A stretch of DNA of 64,000 nt from Taxawa tesnikishii (nom. ined.) (GCA_030247885.1 JAPDRO010000007.1:1061501-1125500), one strand, 5' to 3'; shown: positions 47,798 through 60,011, counted from the first letter of the stretch. Numbers and translations are program-made. Notes: generated by a model not told the origin, from the sequence alone.

Positions 47798-49340
47798 CTA
47801 TTCAAAAGCACTCAAATCCAACGGCACACTGCTTCCCCTTCCCGCTCTATACCGCTTAGGACCACCTGTGAAATCTCTAGGCTTCGGCAACGCATCATCT
47901 GATTGGAACTTGAATCTCGAGTCTTGGATCATGGGGTGACGTCCTCCACCGTCGCCGCGTGAGGGGCTCGACTTCTTACCACCTCCATTGAGTGCGGATG
48001 AAGTCAGTGTGTACGCTGACGGATCGAGCATAGAGCGCGACGGCGGTGCCATGTGCGGTCTTGATGCGGAGGTCGGTGGCGGCGGAGGCGGCGAAGGAGC
48101 TGCAGGCGGAGGGGAGGTGGCGCATGGGCCGATGGTACAGGGGTTCTGGGAGGAGATGCTGGAGGTGGTGGGGGAGGTGCCGCTGGTGAGGACCTGCCGA
48201 AAGCGGCGCGCGCTGCTTGTGCAGAATATTGTTCGGCTAGTGATGGTGTGTGTTCATCCGATGATGCGTTGCCTGGCACGTTTGGCGGTGGAGGCGCCGA
48301 GCGCATGGTCTGTGGAGGTGGCCTCGGCGCCGCTGAAGGAGGCGGTGGGGGCGGCGCAGGGGGTGCAGGAGATGCCGATGTAGGCGGGGGCGGAGGAGCT
48401 GGAGGGGGCGCCGGAGAAGCTGAAGATGGCGGTGGTGGTGGGGCTGGGGGTGGGGAGGTGCTATTCCGGAAGGTTTGCGAGATGATGGCGGCGGTATTGG
48501 AGGTTTCTTTCCGATTGGAGGTGGTGGTTTCGGTTTATGATGAGGTACATCCGGTGATGAGCCTGCCGATTGTGGCACCGGTCGAGCAGTGTTTCTGAGA
48601 GCAGCAACTGATGGGTTAGCTGGAGGGGTGCTGGCGGCGCACCAGGCGGCCGTGGAGCGCCAGGCGGTTTGGGCGCTGATCCAGTAAGTGCCCGAGGGGT
48701 CGAGGGTCTCGATGTTTCCGACTCTGAGAGGTATGGCGATGCGCTGTCTGCGCCGGTTTTGACTCCTCCAGATTTCCGTAGCTTGGGCATCCCTCCTGCG
48801 AACAAACCGCCCAGTTGTGGTGCTGAAGCCATGCCGCTGTCCCCAGCCCCTCCTCCCGCTTCGCTACCGCTCCGAGACCTGTTTCCGCCTGGTAGAGGTG
48901 GTGCTAGGCCTCCTGGTGGTTTGGGCGCCATGCCGGGTACGGGTGGTGCGCCGCCCATAGGTGGGCCTGAACTGTTCTTCACACCTCCTCCTCCCAGTTG
49001 TGGTGCCGAGCGATCATTGACCTGAGTGACCTTCTTTAGTCGCGCGCCTTTCTCGATGTCGCCTAACAATGCGCCCTGTAGACCAAAATTAGTCCCGCCT
49101 TTTACGACTCCATACCAAATGCGCAGTTCGTCGCTCTCGGCATAATGTGTTAGCACGTACTCTTCCCTTGGCAGCCGCAGCAGGTGGTCTGGAGGGTAAA
49201 CCGCCAGGCGGTGGAGGCGGAGGGGCGGAGGACCTATCCGTGTTAGTCGGAACCTCCATGAACACGACTGTGTCATTGCTTACCTCCTCCTCCAGGCATG
49301 GGCGGGGAGGTGGTGGTGGAGGTGGAGGTGGAGGGGGCAT
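47798..49340 (-). CDS. VRP1: Verprolin/WIP-family actin regulator, with repeated frame breaks
   Basis: The start is MPPPPPPPPPPP followed by a Gly-rich and second Pro-rich exon (PPPGGLPSRPPAAAAKGR). After a ~87-base intron the WH2 actin-binding segment GALLGDIEKGARLKKV and TQVNDRSAPQLGGGGVKNSS follow, joined in phase 0. Then come long Pro-rich blocks (PPMGGAPPVPGMAPKPPGGL, KPPPPIGKKPPIPPPSSRKP, EHTPSLAEQYSAQAARAAFG) and the C-terminal RFKFQSDDALPKPRDFTGGP KRYRAGRGSSVPLDLSAFE, which matches the WASP-binding tail. The family links actin to WASP/Las17 at cortical patches. The frame breaks five times, at G4 runs 49304-49307, 49222-49225, 48625-48628, 48452-48455 and 48111-48114. One more C/G at each would keep the Pro-rich reading. 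Confidence 0.88.
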
Positions 49341-49618
49341 TGTCGAGTGCTTGTAGGGCTCCGCCTTAGTGTAGAGAAGGCGTAGGCGCGGTTCGGGGCG
49401 AGACTAAGTATGCGATTGCTGTTATACGGTTGCCTATGCCAAGCAGCGGGTTGATTGCGTGTGTTGGTAAAGAGGTGTATGGGTATGTGTATGTGTTGCA
49501 TGCGGAAGTCCTGCGGTGGAAGTTTGGCTTCGTCATTGCATTTCACTCGCTCAGCCACGACGACGCCGCGTGTTCTTCGTATACCGACAGCAAGGCAACA
49601 TAATTACCGCCTGGCAAC

Positions 49619-50929
49619 ATGCATGGATCAGTCTCGATGACACGGCCTGTATGCCGGTCGTGCAAACAGCTCCTCCAAAGACCGCAACCGCAACTGCAAC
49701 CGCTCAACTCACTCCTTCTCCCTGTTGCCAGCGTGCCCGGACGATGGCTGTCTCAGAGCCATGAAACTCCCCATATATGGCAGCCCAAGCGGATCCGGTT
49801 ATCTACCCAGCCTACAAGTGCTAATCGATTGCATTGTCGGCAACTAGCGACAGCGACAGCGACAGCGGCAGCAGCAGCAGCAGCAGCAGCAAGCAACAAC
49901 GCGACAGACATTCCTGTTGAAAAATTGGACCAGTACTACACACGCGTCGAGGAGCTATGCAATGATATCTTATCGGATCCCGGTGCACCGCCAGCGCACC
50001 CCGTTTTATCGGCACTAGAAGAGTATACAGAGATAACGAAGGTCCTCTTGTCATCAAAGGATGCCCCGACGATAACGAGGAAGACTTCCAGCAACAATGG
50101 AGCGACATCTGCTCTTCTCAGCTCAGTCAACACCAGGCAGACGCAGAGCAGCATCACCAAAGCTGATCTATTGTCATACATATCCGACAACGCCTATGCC
50201 ATACTAACCCACGACCCGGTCTTCGTTACGCCGGCCATTCTGAACGCCTACGTGAACCTCCAATCCCTCCTCGAGCAACCCGAATCCTTCCCAGAGATCT
50301 TCTACCTTTATGCCAACAAGCCCGTCCCTAAGCCCACCAGGACACAACCCGTGACCTACAGCCAGCCCAATCCCGCAAAACCGTCCGGTGCAATCCCTCC
50401 CGCGACCGTGGACAAAGCTCTCGATAGCGCCATCCGCGTGCACGATCTTTCCCTCGCTCTGGGCATCGTCGATACCACATACTGCACGCCGGCGTACAAG
50501 CGGTCGAAATTCCTCCGCAGCGCGCTCTTTCCCACCATGGGTCTCGTACTGGCTCCGCCGGCGGCGTATACGCTCGCGACGCGCTTCAGCCTGCTCCAAA
50601 CCTCGATGGATCCCGCCACAGCCACCAATATCGCCATGGCCGGCATCCTGACATATATGTCTGCCGTTGGCATGGTCGGGTACGTGGCGCTCACGACGGC
50701 AAATGACCAGATGGTGAGGGTGACGTGGGCCACAGGGCTACCGCTATGGGAGCGCTGGGTGAGGGAGGAGGAGCGCGCGGCGGTCGATAAGATCGCGCAG
50801 GCATGGGGCTTCAAGAGTATGGATCGATGGGGTGAGGAGGAGGGTGTGGAGTGGGCGGGGTTGAAGGAGTGGATTGGCATGAGAGGGATGGTGCTTGATC
50901 GGGTCGAGTTGATGGAAGGGATGGAGTAG
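49619..50929 (+). CDS. Fungal mitochondrial membrane protein of unknown function
   Basis: One intronless frame of 436 residues. The first ~90 residues are rich in Arg, Ser, Gln and Leu with almost no acidic residues (MHGSVSMTRPVCRSCKQLLQ), a typical mitochondrial presequence. It runs into an Ala/Thr microsatellite tract at ~75-92. Helical segments follow: LDQYYTRVEELCNDILSD, PAILNAYVNLQSLLEQPESF and TVDKALDSAIRVHDLSLALG. Two hydrophobic stretches are ALFPTMGLVLAPPAAYTLAT and IAMAGILTYMSAVGMVGYVA, and the end is charged: WERWVREEERAAVDKIAQAW and GLKEWIGMRGMVLDRVELME. I know similar unnamed proteins in filamentous fungi and assign no function. Inner-membrane location is inferred. Confidence 0.78.
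   Translation: MHGSVSMTRPVCRSCKQLLQRPQPQLQPLNSLLLPVASVPGRWLSQSHETPHIWQPKRIRLSTQPTSANRLHCRQLATATATAAAAAAAAASNNATDIPVEKLDQYYTRVEELCNDILSDPGAPPAHPVLSALEEYTEITKVLLSSKDAPTITRKTSSNNGATSALLSSVNTRQTQSSITKADLLSYISDNAYAILTHDPVFVTPAILNAYVNLQSLLEQPESFPEIFYLYANKPVPKPTRTQPVTYSQPNPAKPSGAIPPATVDKALDSAIRVHDLSLALGIVDTTYCTPAYKRSKFLRSALFPTMGLVLAPPAAYTLATRFSLLQTSMDPATATNIAMAGILTYMSAVGMVGYVALTTANDQMVRVTWATGLPLWERWVREEERAAVDKIAQAWGFKSMDRWGEEEGVEWAGLKEWIGMRGMVLDRVELMEGME
49845..49892 (+). repeat. Coding microsatellite (GCGACA)3 then (GCA)n
   Basis: Three GCGACA units, a GCG variant and then about eight GCA triplets, in frame within the mitochondrial membrane protein gene. It encodes an Ala-Thr-Ala-Thr-Ala then poly-Ala run of roughly 15 residues just before the presumed mature protein. 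Confidence 0.9.
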
Positions 50930-51481
50930 TGTGTCGGGGTCGAAATTCGCTCGCCACTCTGTTATTGAAGACTCCGTTCCTGCAGCTGGACCTGTTAACT
51001 CCGCCAGGGTGCGAAGGATTCAGTCATCAGGGTGCCACAATGCCGATGCCCGGCTTGCCATCACGCCGACACGCCCTAGATGTCCAGGGAAGAAGTATGT
51101 GTACATGGTCATATACTCGGGAGATGCTGTTTTACTAGATACAGGAAATCTCATGAAAGCCAGCTGAGCAATCACCCTGTGAAGGCCGCGACGCCTGAGG
51201 GACTGAGCTACTGTACACATCTCCAACGAACCTACTGTCTTCTACTTCTGCGCTTGAGGTTTGACAATGCCGTACGATCGAGTATCTAACATGTGTGTCC
51301 CTCGTATCGCTCCTTGATCCCTTTTGGTGACATACATATACCGTTCAACCAGTAGAATACTCGGAGCAGCTATGGTACAAATGAGCTTACCTACATTATA
51401 ATACACGCACTTCATCGAATCACAAACCAGTCTTACAAACGACCACCGCACCTACCAAGACGCATCCATCCAACTCGCCTC
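50930..51481. other. Intergenic between convergent genes
   Basis: These 550 bases hold only 3' flanks; no gene is recognised. Confidence 0.5.
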
Positions 51482-53559
51482 TTACAGCCTTGCCAGATAT
51501 CCCTCCACCCTATCCACCAACTCCTCCTCCTTCACGTCCTCCTTCACCCCCAACCGCCTGCACTGCACTTCCACCATTCTTTCGCCGTTCCACTTCCGTC
51601 CCAGTACCACAATAATCGGATACCCGATCAAATCAGCATCGTTCAACTTCCACCCCATCGGCTTCTCTCTATCGTCCAACACAGCATCAGCCTCAACATT
51701 CCTACCATCCCCACCATTCCTGCCCTTACCACGACCGACCAAACTCGCACAAATACCCTCCGCATCACCCTCATTTCCCTTCCCCGCAACCACAACAACA
51801 TTCCACGGCGCGATCTTGGCCGGCCACACGAGCCCCTTCCCATCACTTAGCATAGACGGGATAGCAGCGATGAGGCGCGACACTCCGATGCCGTGACACC
51901 CCATCTCGACCAACGTTTGTTTGTTAGTAGGATCCAGGACGGTGAGTTCAAGTGGCCTGCTATACCGGGTTCCGAGGTGGAAGGTATGCCCGATCTCGAC
52001 GGCTTGATGGAGTTGGAGCTTTCCCGTAACGCACGAGGGACAGGCGTCACCGGGCTGGATGCGCGTTAGGGAGATGGGGAGGAGGAGATTGTGGGGGTAA
52101 GAGAGTGGACTGGGACGCCGGTGGAAGTATCTTTTGAAAGATCTGGAGAGTTCGAATCAGTGGAGGAGGTGAGATCTGGGTCGGTGGTAGAGAGGCGCGG
52201 GTCCGTGAGTTTGATGATTTGAGACTTAGAGCTGGGCGCTTGCGCGTTCGATTTGAGCCATACTTCCAGCGGATCTTCTACGCCCAGGTCAATGTCTATC
52301 TCCGGGATGGCTTTTCGGATTGCGTGCGCGTTGATCTCGTTCTCCACGTTCTGGGATGTTCTCCGGGGATACAGTGCTTCGACAAGAACGCGCCGGTCCT
52401 TGCTGATACCGAACCAGGTTTTGAATTCCTGGTTGCTCCGGGTCTCGGCAGAGTCTGTATCGATGGCCGTGAAGGCCAGTTCCTCGTTGATGGCGTGGTC
52501 GCAATTGTCACATGCGATCACTGTGTCCTCCCCGCGTTCGGAGATGAAATGATACTCGTGACTGAGATCGCCGCCCATTGCGCCAGTGTCCGCTTTGGCG
52601 ACGAGGTAAGGTACTGCGAGCTCATCGAGGAACGCCCTATAGGCCTTTCGGGTTCGCTCGTATGTCTCTCTCGCAGCCTGCTCCGTTAAATCGAACGTGT
52701 AAAGGTCTTTCATCAGGAACTCTCGTCCGCGCAATAGACCTTGCCGTGGGCGCTGTTCGTCTCTGTATTTGCGCGCTTGGTTTGTTAGTGCACCTGTAAG
52801 TGAGCAAGCCGTTGTCACACGTACTTATCTGATACAGTCGCACGGGCAAATCCTTGTACGACCGCACGTTGTTTGCAACTAGGGTGGTGATCTCCTCCTC
52901 GTGCGTAGGTGATAGCAGAAGCTTGACAGCTTTGCGATCACTCAGTTTGAATAGCTGGCAGGAGAGGAATCAGCAGTTGCTCAGTCTTGCATTTAGGAAG
53001 TCATATAATGCACACTCCGCGATACGTGGACAGAAGCAACTTGGGATAGATGAACAGCACGAGATAAGCTTACCTCCGAACCATGGCCCTGTAGCCTTCC
53101 AGATTTCCTCCAAAGATCTTCCGAGGAGATCGAAGAAAGGGATACTTTTGAAGCCCCTGAGACGATGCATGAGAGCCATACAGAGGACTTTAACTGAAGC
53201 AGAAGCATACCTAGACCAGTCATGTGCTTATCGATCAAGCGCTCGAGTTTCTCTTGTACTCGATTGCCTAGCGGGAGCAGATGAAAGATGCCCGAATGGG
53301 TCTGCCGAACGAAGCCTGCTCGGACGAGCAGAGAGTGAGCGTCATTTTGTGCGTCTTCCGAAGCAGTAATGCCACCCGTCGGGATCCAGAAGTTGGAGAG
53401 TCTGTTTGGAACTGCTGGAGTGGAACTGGAGAACCGAAGGATGTTATGTCCATGTCGCCGACCAGAACTTATCCCTACACGATTAGGGCCACTGCGAGAG
53501 GCATTATGGGCAACCGCGCATGCTGCCCGAAAACCTTTGTACATGTGACTTGTTGTCAT
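51482..53559 (-). CDS. Mitochondrial prolyl-tRNA synthetase (bacterial-type class II)
   Basis: Multi-exon. A presequence-like N-terminus ([20 protein letters not shown]) precedes [30 protein letters not shown], the class II motif 1 region. Next come [33 protein letters not shown] (motif 2 region), [20 protein letters not shown] and [20 protein letters not shown] with an editing-like CDNC pair. After a long variable insert come [45 protein letters not shown] (motif 3) and the anticodon-binding domain ending [11 protein letters not shown]. It charges mitochondrial tRNA-Pro. The frame breaks at G4 52076-52079; one more C/G joins SSSP to [13 protein letters not shown]. The start is 230 bases from the divergent MAK21 start. 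Confidence 0.9.
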
Positions 53560-53789
53560 CTAACAACGCAGCCGTTGTCATTCTTTTTGATGAATTATCG
53601 AATGTCTCTTTGGACTTGAATCGTGCTCGCCTGTAGAAGTCTGGGATGCTTCAGACGCGGCAGAATTCCGCTCGCCGCATTTAGAGTTTGGCATTAAAAC
53701 ATCTTAGCCTCGCTTTTTCTCGTACTGGCGCATCCTCTTTGCAAGAACTAGTCGCCTACTAGATTAACAAACAGTCGGTTGCGTGAAAT

Positions 53790-56471
53790 ATGGGCAGGAA
53801 ACGCACCGCATCTGAGGCTCGCAATAGCGATTTCAGAGTGAAGTCCAGTCAAAAGACGCCCTCCAAAACCGAGAGCGCAAACCCAAAGGGCAAGAAGGAT
53901 GTCCTGGTTAGTTGATGCAGAGTGCCGTTATCCATTCAGCATGGACTGACTGATCCAGATATTCGATCCTAGACCGGACTGGCATGCAGTAGAGCTCCCG
54001 GAACTACCTACGCCTACCACCGCTGAGCAGCTTCCGCTAAGGGTCGTCGATGAACTGTACCAATACGCGAACACCCTTCTGGAATCGGAGAATACCCAAT
54101 ATAGCTCGTCTCACCTTTCCGCCTCGTCGTCGCATAAGTTCTTGTCTACAATCATGTCTGATGGAACGTTGGAGGACAAGATCTCGGCACTTACTCTGCT
54201 TGTACAAGAGTCGCCGCTACATACGATGAAGGCTTTTGAGAACTTGCTGGGTTTGGCGCGGAAGAAGAGCAGGAACCAAGCGTTGGCTGCTCTTGCGGCG
54301 CTCAAGGATTTACTCGGCCAAGGTGTTGTGCTTCCGGGAGACCGGAAACTGCGAGCTTTCGCAAAGCAGCCAGCTCTCGTCGGAGCTCTCTCTGGAAAGA
54401 ATGCGATCTGGAGACACGGGGAACGGTTACCAGGCGGCCTGAAGAAAATGCATCTGGTGGTTTGGGCGTTCGAGGATTGGCTGAAGAAGAAATACTTTGA
54501 GCTGTTGCAGATCCTGGAGAACTGGTGTTCAGACGAGGTGGCATACTCTCGCAGTCGCGCAATTACCTATGTCTATGAGCTGCTGAAGGAAAAGCCGGAA
54601 CAAGAGGAGAATTTGCTACGCTTGCTGGTCAACAAACTCGGAGACACCGACCGGAAGATCGCCTCTCGCACATCGTATCTTCTCCTTCAACTGCAGAACA
54701 CACATCCGGCAATGAAAAGCATCGTCATCAATGCCATCGAGTCCGAAAGCGTTTTCCGTCCAGGTCAGGCCCCCACGCAAAGTACTATGCCATAATCACG
54801 TTGAACCAAACCATCTTGGGCGTAAAAGAGCAGGAAGTTGCAAACAAGCTCTTGGAGATCTACTTCAGCCTTTTCCTGCAGTTTCTCAGGCCGAAGATGC
54901 AACCCGCAACTGAGGAGAAGAAGAACAGCAAGGGCCAGCAACAGGGTGGAGGAGGCAAGGCCGGCAAAATGGCTGCTAAAAAGGCCAAAGCTCAAGAGAA
55001 AGCTGCTGGCGCAGAGGGCGAACTACAGGAGAAAATGGTGGCGCAAGTCCTCACTGGCGTCAACCGCGCATTCCCTTTCGCAAAGACCGACGACGAGACG
55101 TTCGAGCAGCAGATGGACACCATTTTCAAGGTCACCCACTCCGCCAACTTCAACACAAGTATTCAGGCTCTTGTGCTCATCCAACAAATATCTGCCACCA
55201 AACATTACTCTGCGGATCGCTTCTACCGGACGTTGTACGAGTCCTTGTTGGACCCGCGCCTCCTAAATTCTTCAAAACAAGTCATGTACTTGAACTTGCT
55301 CTATCGATCGCTGAAGGCGGATGTCAACGCTAAACGTGTCCAAGCTTTCGTCAAGCGGTTGCTGCAAATCATCACATTACATGACCCACCTTTTGTTTGC
55401 GGTGTTCTGTATTTGATTAGCGAGCTCGAGGCAACCTTCCCCAACATCCGCAATATGGTTAGAGAACCTGAGCAGGATGAGGAAGACGAGGAGGAGCACT
55501 TCATGGATGTGCCTGAGGGTCAAGATGCTTCCGCTGAGGCCACGGCAAACCGGACGCCGTCCCAGCCCTCCATACGCTACGATCCAAGAAAGCGTGACCC
55601 GGAACACAGTCATGCTGACCGGAGTGCGTTATGGGAACTTGTGCCCTTCCTTAGTCACTTCCATCCTTCCGTTTCTCTCTTCGCTGATTCAATCATCCAT
55701 GCGAAAACGATGCCGCCCAGACCCGACCCAACCGCACTCACGTTGATGCACTTCCTGGACCGCTTTGTGTACCGCAACGCCAAGACGAAGGCCACCACAA
55801 CACGTGGATCTTCTATCATGCAGCCTATGTCTGGCAGTGCTGCAGCAGACTTACTCATCAAGGAACGTGGCGACGGACGCAGTCGTGTACCGCTCAATTC
55901 TGAGGCTTTCTGGAAGAAGAAGGCCGAGGACGTTGCGGCTGACGAGGTATTCTTCCACAGCTACTTCAATCAAGTCAACAAGATGAAGCCTTCGGCGAAG
56001 AAGGAGAAGAAGGAAGCGAAGAAGGATGGTGAAGACGAAGAGGATGAGGAGGCGGGCGAAGACGAGATCTGGCAGGCCCTGATTGACTCGAAGCCGGAGA
56101 TTGAGGGACCGGGTGACGAAGATGACATCGACATGGACGATCTGGAGTCAGCATACTCCGGCAGTGGAGTCGAGATTGGCGAGTATCCTGATGAAGAGGA
56201 TGCGGAAGCAGGAATGGAAGATGGTATGGAGGACGATGATGGGTTGGCAGAGCTGGAGGATGGCGATGAGGATGCCATGTTTGGCGACGACGACGAAATC
56301 GAACTCGACTTCGAGAAAATGGACGGCTTGCAGGAGGAGAAGGAGGCTACTGATGAGGAAGAGGACGAGAAGAAAAAGAAGAAAAAGAAGAAGAGGAAGC
56401 TCAAGCACCTGCCCACCTTCGCTTCGGTGGAGGACTACGAGAAGCTGCTTGGCGCGGATGACGAAGTTTAG
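53790..56471 (+). CDS. MAK21: Ribosome biogenesis protein Mak21/Noc1 (CBF/Mak21 family)
   Basis: Exon 1 (53790-53906) encodes a basic start, MGRKRTASEARNSDFRVKSS, and a 52-base intron joins in phase 0 to IFDPRPDWHAVELPELPTPT. Family marks are LKFLSTIMSDGTLEDKISAL-type text, GLARKKSRNQALAALAALKD LL, ENWCSDEVAYSRSRAITYVY, LLRLLVNKLGDTDRKIASRT, the CBF/Mak21 block NFNTSIQALVLIQQIS, YESLLDPRLLNSSKQVMYLN and RSALWELVPFLSHFHPSVSL. The C-terminus is acidic (DEEDEEAGEDEIW) then KKKKKKKRKLKHLPTF. Mak21/Noc1 works with Noc2 in early 60S assembly in the nucleolus. The frame breaks once at a C5 run (54770-54774); one more C turns the reading into RPGQAPHAKYYAIITLNQTI. Confidence 0.94.
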
Positions 56472-56802
56472 TTGCCTTGCAACACCATAGCTTGAGCATT
56501 AAGATTACGCGGAGCAATTCTCTCTACCATGCCTCAGTATCTTAGCATGTATTTATTGATCAGTGCCTCATAATACTGTTTGCTCTGGTTCCGAGGGATA
56601 TACTTGGTCAGAGCTAGGTTGGTTCGGTATCTTCCGAGCTGCACGGTGACGCATCCCTGAACTTTAGGTGGGCGCAGCTTGTCTGCCACATGCCTCGAGT
56701 TATCTTGAAATCAAACATTCGTCCTCCACCACGCATACCACTGCTACCTTTATAATCAATCGCATTGTATACACGCTCAAGATACCGATACTCTAGTCCG
56801 CC
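56472..56802. other. Short intergenic, no gene seen
   Basis: These 330 bases hold the 3' end of MAK21 and the promoter of the CUE-domain gene. Nothing else is recognised. Confidence 0.5.
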
Positions 56803-58329
56803 ATGGCCGACTCCCAACCATCCGAGAAGCCTGTAAGCTACAGCAGCTCCCCGCCCTAAGCTGTACGCGGAAACTGATGGCACGCAATCAGAAAGCAGGC
56901 GCCGAGTCTCCAACAACAGCACGAGAGCTTGACTTTGACGATGAACCGCAAGAGACCGGAGTCGTTTCCTCGCCCACCCGGGCTGCAAAGAGTGCTTCGC
57001 CAAAGAGAGTTAGTTTCCAGGACGAGGAAGCTCCTCCGGCTAAGCCGCCGCGGCCCTTGAGCCCTCAGGTCCAGGCAGAGAATACCTTGATTGAGGCTTT
57101 TCCCAGCATAGACGCCAAAGTTGTCAAGGCAGTGCTGGTCGCTAGCGGAGGCAACGTTGAGCCAGCTTTTAATGCCTTGCTGAGTAGGTCCCCCTTCCAC
57201 AGCGCGTGGCGGAACCTTAATACTGACATATTTACTTGGAGGCATGTCCGATCCAGATTTCCAACAGCAAGAAGCTGCGCCACCGCCACAGCCTCCACGA
57301 CCGACCCAAGCTCAGCGTCAACTGGATGCGGACGAGAGATATGCAAGACAGCTCGCGGAGCACTATGAGAGCACCGAGCGCGCTCAGCAGGGTGGTTATG
57401 GACCAAGAGGAGGCGGCAATCCGCCCTTGCCTAGGCGTAGCAATCAAAGACGAGATGAGCAGTATGAGGACAGGGACCGCAGCTTTTTCGATGGTGAGAT
57501 AGTATTTGCAGGAGATGCCAACACAAGCTAAACAGACTGACAGATATCGCAGACGACCTTCCTGTCATTAGAGAGAACATAACCAAGGGATTCCTGGAAA
57601 CTCAGAGCAAAGTAAACAAGTGGATTTCGGACTTCAGAAAGCGCATTGATGGAGATGATGATGATCCATACAACGGACCACCAAGGATGGAGGGCCCATC
57701 CCAAGGCCAGCGCCAAAACTACGGATCAGATGAGGTATATGGCATCCGCAGGTCTTCAGATATGCGGCGCAAGAGTGCCGACCGTGAGAGATACGATTCC
57801 GACCCTCGCGTGCTCGGAGACGACTTCACAGCGCTTGAGCTTCGTGATGACGAAGGTGAGCATTTTGCCCAGCGATGTCTGAGCAACACGTGTACTGACA
57901 TTCTTTCAAGCTACTTCGGCACCTCAGCAATCGCGCCGCCCTCTCGCGAATCCTGACCTCTTCAAGCCATCCCCTGCTCCTCCCCAGTCCGGACCAGTGG
58001 ATGAAGTTGACGCTATCGACCGCAAACTTCAGCGCCGGTCATCTCCGAACAACAACGCGAAGTCGGCAAAGTGGCAGTCCCTGACTTCAGTGGCACCCAA
58101 TCCGGAAACTGAGGACGACAACGACCCCTTCAGCCTCGGCGACAGCGACGACGAGAAAGACAGCAAGACCAAGGACCTGCGAGAAGGAGACAGTGCACGT
58201 CTAAAGGAAGCCGCACGAAAGAGCATCAGTGAGGGATCGTCAGAGGCACCTGCCAAGACATTGCAAGCCAGCGAGCAGAGCGGCAGCAAGAACAAAGAGG
58301 CCGAGGCCATCTTGACAGGCAAGTCGTAA
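56803..58329 (+). CDS. CUE5: CUE-domain ubiquitin-binding protein (Cue5-like)
   Basis: Exon 1 is only 30 bases (56803-56832, MADSQPSEKP). After a 59-base intron comes KAGAESPTTARELDFDDEPQ, and then the CUE domain QVQAENTLIEAFPSIDAKVV KAVLVASGGNVEPAFNALL, with the conserved FP near its start and Leu-Leu at its end. The rest is hydrophilic: Pro/Gln-rich (QQQEAAPPPQPPRPTQAQRQ), Arg/Asp-rich, then a helical block ITKGFLETQSKVNKWISDFR KRI, and a long Ser/Asp/Glu-rich tail ending EAEAILTGKS. Yeast Cue5 and animal Tollip act as ubiquitin-Atg8 receptors in selective autophagy. The match is in domain and overall layout; an Atg8-interacting motif was not pinned down. At least five exons. Confidence 0.85.
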
Positions 58330-58618
58330 GCGGAGGCCGCGGCCTGCAGAGTCCTTCTGCTGTTATCAAGATAGCCTACAATCCGGGAATGATATCAATC
58401 CTCTTGCTCATGTGCGGGTGTACCTCCCTAATGCGGTATGGTGTGTCTTGACAAACCGCTTTTATCTGAGCTAATGTTACGCTTTGACCATGCCGACTAT
58501 CTACATACCCCAACCCCGATATATATACACATACATAGGACACGTTCCCGAACCTTTGCTGGTAGTTCTCAGGAGTCTTTCTTCCATCGTCTCGCTGTTT
58601 GCTTTTCTCTTGGTAAAA

Positions 58619-60011
58619 ATGCTGTCAATCGCCTCTCTCGTATCCCTCGCGTCGTTAGCTGCCGCACGCGACATTGTGTTTCCTCCCGTGTCTGGATATC
58701 AATCGCCGCTAGGCAATCCCATACAAGTAGATGGGCTCAATGACATGGATCTTTCAAGCCCGCTTTATGCCGGTCTGACCACCTTTGCAAATCTGCCATA
58801 CGTGCACTGCCTCGCCAAGGATCCAGCCGAGGTCGAGCGTTTCGACATCGCGATCCTGGGTGCACCATTCGACACGGCCGTCAGCGCACGACCAGGCGCT
58901 CGATTCGGTCCAGATGGCATCCGAGCGGGTTCGCGAAGGATCCACCCACAGTTCGCATACAGCGTGTACACGGGGCAAAACTCGTTCATGGAGTGGGCCA
59001 AGATTGTTGACTGCGGCTCTGCCCCTATGACCTTCTTCGACAACACGGTTGCTTTGAAGCAGTTGGAGAAGGCTCACAGGATCATCGGAGGCAGAGCGAC
59101 GAATGCAAGCGAGTACCCAATTCCGAGGATTGTCACGCTGGGTGGTGATCACACTACTACTTTGCCTGCACTTAGAGCGGCGTATGAGCATTGGGGCGCT
59201 GTGAGTGTGATTCACTTTGACAGTCATCTTGGTGAGTTACTTGCGTCTATGATGTAGAATTGCTGTCGCAAAGCTGATTCGGGTTGTTCAGATACCTGGA
59301 GGCCGGACGTACTTGGTGGTGGTATCACTCACTACGCGTAAGGAATTCCCTCACTTACAGTTCCTTCAGGCTTGGAATTGCTGAGAAAGTGACGTCTGTA
59401 GTGGCGTGAACCATGGCACCTTTTTGCACATTGCACACGAGGAAGGCTTGATCCGCAACACTTCGATCCATGCCGGTATCCGCGCGCCTGTCATAGACAA
59501 GAAGGGCGACCTGAAGAACGACAAGCGTTGCGGCTTTGAGATCATCAAGGCTAGAGATATCGACAGAATTACTCCTCAAGGTGTTATTCAGCAGCTCAAA
59601 GACAGGGTGAAAGATAGCAAAGTGTATATCAGCGTGGACATTGATGTCCTCGACCCTGCGTACGCGCCCGGTAAGTCTTACCCTTTCCTCAGGCTTTGGG
59701 ATTCAAGTACTGATCAATGTTTTGTGCAGCGACCGGCACGGCCGAAGTCGGCGGCTGGACGACAAGGGAGTTGTTGACGATCCTGGATGGACTAGACGGA
59801 CTTGAAGTGATTGGCGCAGACGTGGGTATGTACTACCTTCTCCGCAAAATGAGTAGCAAACAACGGAGGAAAGGGCGCTGCTAACCCGTGCTGAAATGTA
59901 GTTGAGGTTGCACCGATCTATGACAACCCTGGCGAACCGACTACCCTTGCTGCCGCTGAAGTAGTCCACTCGCTGCTCACGCTCATGGTTAACACGCCTG
60001 TCAAGCCGTGA
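58619..60011 (+). CDS. Secreted agmatinase-like ureohydrolase
   Basis: I start at 58619, where MLSIASLVSLASLAAARDIV is a signal peptide. The ureohydrolase fold follows: FDIAILGAPFDTAVSARPGA RFGPDGIRAGSRRI, IVTLGGDHTTTLPALRAAY, VIHFDSHLDTWRPDVLG, NHGTFLHIAHEEGLI, YISVDIDVLDPAYAPATGTA EVGGWTTRELL and a C-terminal VEVAPIYDNPGEPTTLAAAE. The manganese ligands are visible: His in GGDHT, Asp/His/Asp in DSHLD, and two Asp in SVDIDVLDP. The serine in DSHLD replaces the usual Ala of DAHxD. Agmatinases cleave agmatine to putrescine and urea; specificity against guanidinobutyrate or arginine cannot be told from sequence. Several short introns splice in frame, one splitting the DSHLD motif (59232-59291). 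Confidence 0.88.
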
